Assembly: GCA_044238875.1 (NCBI GenBank)
Contig: JBIICM010000090.1
Coordinates: 1 to 9,938, forward strand
Length of the DNA: 9,938 nt
Source of the DNA: JAIBAI01 sp044238875
GTDB lineage: Bacteria; Bacteroidota; Bacteroidia; M30B66
Direction: 5' to 3'
Of this stretch, positions 6,019 to 9,938 are shown in pieces (within the stretch, counting starts at the first letter, position 1; every line of letters starts with the position of its first letter). Made by a program: the position numbers and the translations under genes. The notes below the pieces were generated by a model. That model was given only the letters and a program-made list of their open reading frames with translations. It was not told the DNA's origin and did no database searches.

Positions 6019-6026
6019 CAAAGGTT
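6019..6026 (-). promoter_or_regulatory. Candidate -7 promoter box for DUF2892-tauE
   Basis: AACCTTTG on the - strand matches TAnnTTTG except at its first base. It lies 16 bases before the ATG at 6002, giving a leader of about 10 bases. No good -33 element is seen; the expected position touches the inverted repeat at 6049-6062. The same arrangement is found in front of the dioxygenase operon. Confidence 0.42.
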
Positions 6027-6048
6027 GTTTACATAAGTTTAATTTTTG

Positions 6049-6062
6049 GTAACTTTAGTTAC
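6049..6062. promoter_or_regulatory. Candidate Crp/Fnr-type operator upstream of DUF2892-tauE
   Basis: GTAAC-TTTA-GTTAC is a perfect 5-4-5 inverted repeat that overlaps the stop codon of the Crp/Fnr gene (6059-6061). Its centre lies 35 bp upstream of the centre of the TTTG of the candidate -7 box, again near -41/-42 of the inferred start. The 5-4-5 geometry equals that of FNR (TTGAT-N4-ATCAA) but the half-site differs. A near-copy lies at 5384-5397 in front of the next operon. Confidence 0.52.
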
Positions 6063-6715
6063 AATACCCCATTATTTGGGTCGCTTGGGTTTATTGTTAT
6101 AAGGTTTCTTCCCAGCCTGAGTTTTCCGGATGCTTCAAATTGTTTGAGCAGACGCGAAACAACAACCCTTGCGGTACCCAGTTCATTGGCTAATTTTTCA
6201 TGTGTAATGCTGATCTGATTAGAGCCTGAATGTGCTGCTTTTCGATGAAGCAACCCGATCAATCGTTCGTCAACCTTTTTGAATGCCACCTCATTAACCA
6301 TATCAAGTAACTCCTCAAAGCGCTTATGATAAAGGCGAAAAACATAATCAAGCATTTCGGGTGACTCCCTGATCACCTGACTAATTTTATCGGCCGGAAT
6401 AAATAAAACTTCGGTCCCTTCAACGGCAATGGCTCTTACCTTGCTTGTTTCCTGGTGCATCCCTCCCAAAAATGACATGATGCAACTTTCACCAGGGTGG
6501 ATTTCATACAGCAAAATTTCGCGCCCGTCTTCATCAGTGCGCAGTACCTGAATACTTCCCTTTAAAACGATCGGAACAGCACGGATATAGCTTTCTTCTC
6601 TGAGAATTACATCACCCTGTTCAAATGTTTTTGTGAATCCGGCAGACTGAATGCTTGGGGGCATCTGCCCAACATCCAGTAAGCTGTTCCAATCCTGAAT
6701 AATCTGTGCTTCCAT
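6059..6715 (-). CDS. Crp/Fnr family transcriptional regulator
   Basis: 218 residues. The N-terminal half is a cyclic-nucleotide-binding-type beta-barrel (FEQGDVILREESYIRAVPIVLKG…EIHPGESCIMS), followed by the long dimerisation helix (about 115-150) and a C-terminal winged helix with ISITHEKLANELGTARVVVSRLLKQFEASGKL (about 168-199). Only one cysteine is present (Cys78), so it cannot ligate an FNR-type Fe-S cluster, and the CRP cAMP-binding Arg/Ser pair is not evident; the signal is unknown. Haem, a redox/persulfide reaction of Cys78, or another ligand are possibilities. In the recognition helix, the position that is Glu in FNR (E209), CRP (E181) and the common Bacteroidota form 'GTAREVVSRLL' is Val184, while Ser187 and Arg188 are kept. 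It lies directly upstream of the sulfur genes on the same strand and is the obvious candidate regulator. No operator-like repeat was found in its own short upstream region. Confidence 0.92.
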   Translation of the reverse strand: MEAQIIQDWNSLLDVGQMPPSIQSAGFTKTFEQGDVILREESYIRAVPIVLKGSIQVLRTDEDGREILLYEIHPGESCIMSFLGGMHQETSKVRAIAVEGTEVLFIPADKISQVIRESPEMLDYVFRLYHKRFEELLDMVNEVAFKKVDERLIGLLHRKAAHSGSNQISITHEKLANELGTARVVVSRLLKQFEASGKLRLGRNLITINPSDPNNGVL

Positions 6716-6770
6716 AAGCGGTGTATCGGAAAAGGTGATAAATACTGCCGCAATTTCGGTAATAACAAGT

Positions 6771-7004
6771 TCATTTTCCCTCGTTCAACTTTTCTGATTG
6801 ACCTAAAGATGCATTTTGCGATTTTAAGTTTTCATATTCCAGCTCGTTCAACTGGAACATAAAGTCTTCCAGGAACCTTTCTATATTGCGTTTAACCTGT
6901 TCATTCAGCCTATGTGTTTCTACTCCATACATCTCCGGCAGGTCTTCATCCAGATACCCCCGTCCCCCTTCGGGGCATGCACCCAAAACATGAAAAATCA
7001 ACAA
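6771..7004 (-). pseudogene. Truncated ORF6N-domain remnant
   Basis: A 77-codon frame. Residues about 17-66 (YLDEDLPEMYGVETHRLNEQ, then VKRNIERFLEDFMFQLN and EYENLKSQNASL) match the core of the ORF6N domain, a DNA-binding-associated domain of phage and mobile-element genes. The usual form reads 'V.LD.DLAE.YGVET..LN.QVKRNIERFPEDFMFQL…E.ENLKSQ'. The domain start (…IRGxxVM) is replaced by an unrelated ACPEGGRG stretch, and the usual continuation (WGGRR…FTEQGVAMLSSVL) is absent, replaced by GQSEKLNEGK and a stop. No ATG precedes the homologous part; the only starts are TTG at 7004 and 7001, or the internal Met25. The simplest reading is a decayed fragment of a once-longer gene. Expression as a short protein cannot be excluded. 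It sits between ruvA (divergent) and the Crp/Fnr gene. Confidence 0.65.
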
Positions 7005-7046
7005 TACTTGTTCATAACCCGAAGCCGAACAGGCCTGAATTTTATG

Positions 7047-7054
7047 TTATTTTG
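7047..7054 (+). promoter_or_regulatory. Candidate -7 promoter box for ruvA-sprA
   Basis: TTATTTTG differs from TAnnTTTG at one base and lies 18 bases before the ruvA ATG at 7073. No clear -33 element is seen. Weak support. Confidence 0.3.
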
Positions 7055-7072
7055 CCCCCTTGATTAACCGGC

Positions 7073-7657
7073 ATGTACGAATTTATCAGCGGGAAGCTAA
7101 CAGAAAAAACACCAACCTATGCTGTGCTTGAATGCAACGGAATAGGCTACTTACTGCATATATCGCTGCAAACATTCAGTCAGCTGACCAACCCGGAGCG
7201 CTGTTTGCTTTACACCCATCTGACCATCAGAGAAGATGCTCATACACTGTATGGTTTTGCAAACAAAGCGGAAAGAGAAACTTTCAGACTCCTGATAAAT
7301 GTTTCAGGCGTTGGTGCAGCAACGGCCAGGGTGATTCTGTCATCGCTCAGCTCTGCTGAGATTGCAGAAGCCGTTTTAACCGGAAATTCCGGCACATTTA
7401 AAAATGTGAAGGGCATCGGTGAAAAAACAGCCCAGCGAATTATTATTGACCTGAAAGGTCGGTTTGACAAGGATCAGGTAAGTGCAGAAATTTTTACAGC
7501 CCTGCACAATACAAGCAGAAGTGAAGCGTTAACTGCTCTGACTCTTTTGGGCTTTCCCCGCTCACATTCTGAAAAGGCGCTTGATAAGGTATTATCTGCG
7601 GCCGGCAATGACGTAAGTATCGAGGAAATTATCAAAAGAACCCTTAAAATACTATGA
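7073..7657 (+). CDS. ruvA: Holliday junction branch migration protein RuvA
   Basis: 194 residues, the normal length. Domain I is the OB-fold (MYEFISGKLTEKTPTYAVLE… to about 62) with the family's 'I.G.l….ve.nGiGY' pattern. Domain II (about 63-137) carries two helix-hairpin-helix motifs, L-I-N-V-S-G-V-G-A-A-T-A and K-G-I-G-E-K-T-A-Q-R-I-I, which bind the DNA backbone at the four-way junction. Domain III (about 148-194) is the small three-helix module (SEALTALTLLGF…EEIIKRTLKIL) that contacts RuvB. RuvA tetramers hold the junction in square-planar form while RuvB motors drive branch migration and RuvC resolves it. The ATG at 7073 begins exactly at the family start. sprA follows after 38 bases on the same strand, an order known in Bacteroidota such as Flavobacterium. 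ruvB and ruvC are not in the window. Confidence 0.97.
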   Translation: MYEFISGKLTEKTPTYAVLECNGIGYLLHISLQTFSQLTNPERCLLYTHLTIREDAHTLYGFANKAERETFRLLINVSGVGAATARVILSSLSSAEIAEAVLTGNSGTFKNVKGIGEKTAQRIIIDLKGRFDKDQVSAEIFTALHNTSRSEALTALTLLGFPRSHSEKALDKVLSAAGNDVSIEEIIKRTLKIL

Positions 7658-7695
7658 CGTATAAATGCCGGTCTGTTATTAAATGTTGTTGGTGA

Positions 7696-9938
7696 TTGAA
7701 AACATACAATAAGCTATTTTTAGGGTGCATTGTATCAGTGCTGCTGTTGTCGGTTATTCTCAACGGCAATGGTGTCAATTACAGACCAAGGCAAAGGTCC
7801 CAGTTTTTCTATATACCTGAGTCAGACACCAGCAAAAAAGACAGCCTTCGCTATCCGTTTACCGAAGAGCAAACAGATCTTTTTAACCGGCACAAAAGTA
7901 AACTCTATCTCCAGGATCCGGAAAACATCAAAACAACCATAGAGCTCAATCAGCAGACAAATGAATATGATGTAAAACAAACCATTGGAGATCTGAATTA
8001 CCGCCCGCCCTCCTACATGACGATGGCGGAATACCAGGAAGAAGAATTTAAAAAGGCCCTGCTTAAAAACTGGCGCGACCGAATCGCGTCAGACGATAAA
8101 GCCAAACAAAAAGCCTTTCAGCCCAGAATCAACATTCCGGGCGGGCTTGGAGATAAGATCGGGCCCATTGACATCAGGCCGCAAGGCTCAGCTGAACTTA
8201 TTTTCGGCGGTAATTTCATGCGGACTCAAAATCCCGCACTACCCATCCGCCAGCAAAAAGTTGGAGCATTTAATTTCCAGCAGAAAATTCAGATGAGTGT
8301 GGTGGGTAAAATCGGTGATAAAATTCAGCTTCAGACCAATTATAACACCGAAACGGGTTTCTCATTCGACAACAGGGTAAACCTAAAATACGAAGGCAAG
8401 GAAGATGAAATAGTACAGCTTGTTGAAGCAGGCAATGTGAACCTCCCGCTTACCGGAACACTGATAACCGGCAGTCAGAGCCTGATGGGTATCAAAACCA
8501 AGCTGAAATTCGGCAGGTTAACAGCTACCACGATTCTTTCACAGCAGCAGGGCGACCGCAAAAGCATCACCGTGCAGGGCGGAGCGCAAACAACTCCTAT
8601 CGATGTTTCAGCAGCAAATTACGATGCCAACCGGCATTATTTCCTGTCGCATTTCTTTAAAGACCAGTATGACAGGTCAATGGCCACGCTTCCCAACGTT
8701 ACCTCACCTTTCAATGTTACCCGGGTAGAAGTATATATCACTAACAGAACCTACGCCACCACCAACGTAAGAAACATAGCCGGTTTTGCAGATCTGGGCG
8801 AAAGCGATCCGAATAACTTCGGCAATAATCCCTCTTACACCAGTCTGCAACCCGGCGTTAATCCGTTTACTCCTCCCCGCAATGAAAATAACAACCTGCA
8901 GGCGCAGCAATTCATCGCCCTGTTTCCTGAATTCAGAGAAAAAGCCAACGATGTTTTGAGCAAGGTGAGCAATTTCTCACCACAGCTGGTGCCGGCCATT
9001 GATTATGAATACCTTCAGAATGCCCGTTTGCTCAACCCTTCAGAATATACGCTCAATCCGTTGCTCGGGTACATTTCACTGAATCAGTCGTTGAATGCCG
9101 ACGAGGTATTGTCAGTAGCTTTTCAGTACACGGTAAATACACCAACGGGGCAGCAGATTTACCAGGTGGGTGAATTCTCAACCGATGTGCAGGGCAACGG
9201 CGTGCTGGTGCTGAAAATGCTTAAAGCCACACAAATATTTACCAATAAGCCGATCTGGGATCTGATGATGAAAAACGTGTATTCATTAAATGGATACCAG
9301 ATCAGCCGCGACAATTTCAGGCTCAATATTCTTTATCAGGATGAAAAAACCAGCCGGAAAATGAACATCCTGCCGGAAGGAAAAAACATCAATGGTAAAA
9401 TTTTACTGCAGGTATTTAACCTCGACAGGCTCAATAACCAAAATGACCCGCAAACAGATGGGTTTTTCGACTTTATTGAAGGAAAGACCATTCAGAGTGA
9501 TAAAGGCAGAATCATTTTCCCCATGCGCGAACCTTTCGGCAGTTTTTTGCGCAGCAAATTTGTGAGTCCTGATGAAATTCCGCTGGCCAACAAGTACGCC
9601 TTTGATTCACTTTACACCACCACGCAACCCCTTGCCCAGCTAGATGCCCGGCATAACCGGTTTTATCTTTTTGGTTCCTATCAAAGTGCTTCAGGGTCAG
9701 AAATTACGCTCAATGCCATGAACATTCCGCAGGGATCCGTAACCGTTACAGCCGGTGGTGTACCGCTTCAGGAAAATGTTGATTATACGGTTGATTACGC
9801 TTTGGGCCGGGTGCGGATAATTAATCAGGGCTTGCTGAATTCCCAAACGCCCATCAACATCTCAATGGAAACCAACACCCTGTTTGCCATACAAAGTAAA
9901 AGGCTCATCGGTGCGCATTTCGATTATAAATTTTCAAA
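7696..9938 (+). CDS. sprA: SprA/Sov-family type IX secretion outer-membrane translocon, 5' part
   Basis: The frame is open from TTG 7696 to the window edge (747 complete codons, no stop, no frameshift), so only about the first third of a protein usually near 2,400 residues is present. An in-frame TGA at 7693-7695 directly precedes the TTG, and the first in-frame ATG is at 8017, well inside conserved sequence, so TTG is the start. Residues 1 to about 25 (MKTYNKLFLGCIVSVLLLSV) form a signal peptide. Recognisable family segments include YRPPSYMTMAEYQEEEF, ELIFGGNFMRTQNPALP, QTNYNTETGFSFDNRVNLKY, RVEVYITNR and IPQGSVTVTAGGVPLQENVD followed by YTVDYALGRVRI. SprA/Sov forms the very large 36-strand barrel through which type IX cargo crosses the outer membrane, and is needed for gliding motility in Flavobacterium. 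Its place after ruvA is the usual one. The 38-base gap suggests co-transcription with ruvA or a promoter inside ruvA. Confidence 0.95.
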   Translation, partial: MKTYNKLFLGCIVSVLLLSVILNGNGVNYRPRQRSQFFYIPESDTSKKDSLRYPFTEEQTDLFNRHKSKLYLQDPENIKTTIELNQQTNEYDVKQTIGDLNYRPPSYMTMAEYQEEEFKKALLKNWRDRIASDDKAKQKAFQPRINIPGGLGDKIGPIDIRPQGSAELIFGGNFMRTQNPALPIRQQKVGAFNFQQKIQMSVVGKIGDKIQLQTNYNTETGFSFDNRVNLKYEGKEDEIVQLVEAGNVNLPLTGTLITGSQSLMGIKTKLKFGRLTATTILSQQQGDRKSITVQGGAQTTPIDVSAANYDANRHYFLSHFFKDQYDRSMATLPNVTSPFNVTRVEVYITNRTYATTNVRNIAGFADLGESDPNNFGNNPSYTSLQPGVNPFTPPRNENNNLQAQQFIALFPEFREKANDVLSKVSNFSPQLVPAIDYEYLQNARLLNPSEYTLNPLLGYISLNQSLNADEVLSVAFQYTVNTPTGQQIYQVGEFSTDVQGNGVLVLKMLKATQIFTNKPIWDLMMKNVYSLNGYQISRDNFRLNILYQDEKTSRKMNILPEGKNINGKILLQVFNLDRLNNQNDPQTDGFFDFIEGKTIQSDKGRIIFPMREPFGSFLRSKFVSPDEIPLANKYAFDSLYTTTQPLAQLDARHNRFYLFGSYQSASGSEITLNAMNIPQGSVTVTAGGVPLQENVDYTVDYALGRVRIINQGLLNSQTPINISMETNTLFAIQSKRLIGAHFDYKFS

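Noticed and set aside
6716..6770. Autoregulatory site upstream of the Crp/Fnr gene
   Set aside because: GTAATAACAAGTTC resembles the half-site GTAAC but the second half does not align at 4-base spacing; not supported.
8704..8910. Minus-strand 68-codon frame inside sprA
   Set aside because: Antisense shadow of the conserved sprA frame, with no family resemblance.

Overview
The window looks like chromosomal DNA from a member of the Bacteroidota. The evidence is a SprA/Sov-family gene directly after ruvA, a TPR–PD40–carboxypeptidase-regulatory–OmpA protein of the PorE type, A-rich translation starts without Shine-Dalgarno sequences, and promoter-like ANNTTTG boxes resembling the Bacteroidota -7 element. 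I cannot place it more precisely than phylum or class. No rRNA, tRNA, CRISPR array, insertion sequence or integrase is visible, and no gene-free stretch exceeds about 80 bases.

Layout. Positions 1-2507 (+ strand) hold the 3' end of an AsmA-like gene with a charged coiled-coil tail, followed 5 bases later by a secreted PorE-like OmpA-family protein. At 2588-2983 (- strand) is a stand-alone four-helix-bundle (S23/IVP-type) gene. From 6715 down to 3064, all on the - strand, lies a seven-gene sulfur cluster in transcription order: Crp/Fnr regulator, YgaP-like DUF2892 membrane protein, half-length TauE/SafE transporter, MBL persulfide dioxygenase fused to two rhodanese domains, DUF6132 small membrane protein, single-domain rhodanese, thioredoxin. 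Upstream of it is a decayed ORF6N-domain remnant (6771-7004, -). The + strand resumes with ruvA (7073-7657) and the first 747 codons of sprA (7696 to the window end). sprA starts with TTG and runs off the edge.

How the genes fit together. The sulfur cluster reads as a persulfide/sulfane-sulfur detoxification module. The dioxygenase would oxidise glutathione- or low-molecular-weight-thiol persulfide to sulfite, the rhodaneses would move sulfane sulfur, thioredoxin would reduce persulfidated products, and TauE/SafE would export sulfite or a related anion. It resembles the staphylococcal cst operon in content, but here the adjacent regulator is a Crp/Fnr protein rather than CstR, and no sulfide:quinone reductase is in the window.

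The most interesting signal is regulatory. Upstream of each of the two sub-operons (DUF2892-tauE and MBL-DUF6132-rhodanese-thioredoxin) there is a 5-4-5 inverted repeat, GTAAC-N4-GTTAC (perfect) and GCAAC-N4-GTTAC (one mismatch). Each is centred 35-36 bp upstream of a TTTG -7-like box, which is the geometry of a class II Crp/Fnr activator site. The regulator carries Val instead of the usual Glu in the recognition helix, consistent with a non-canonical half-site. The two T9SS-related genes at the ends of the window (PorE-like and SprA) are separate from this module.
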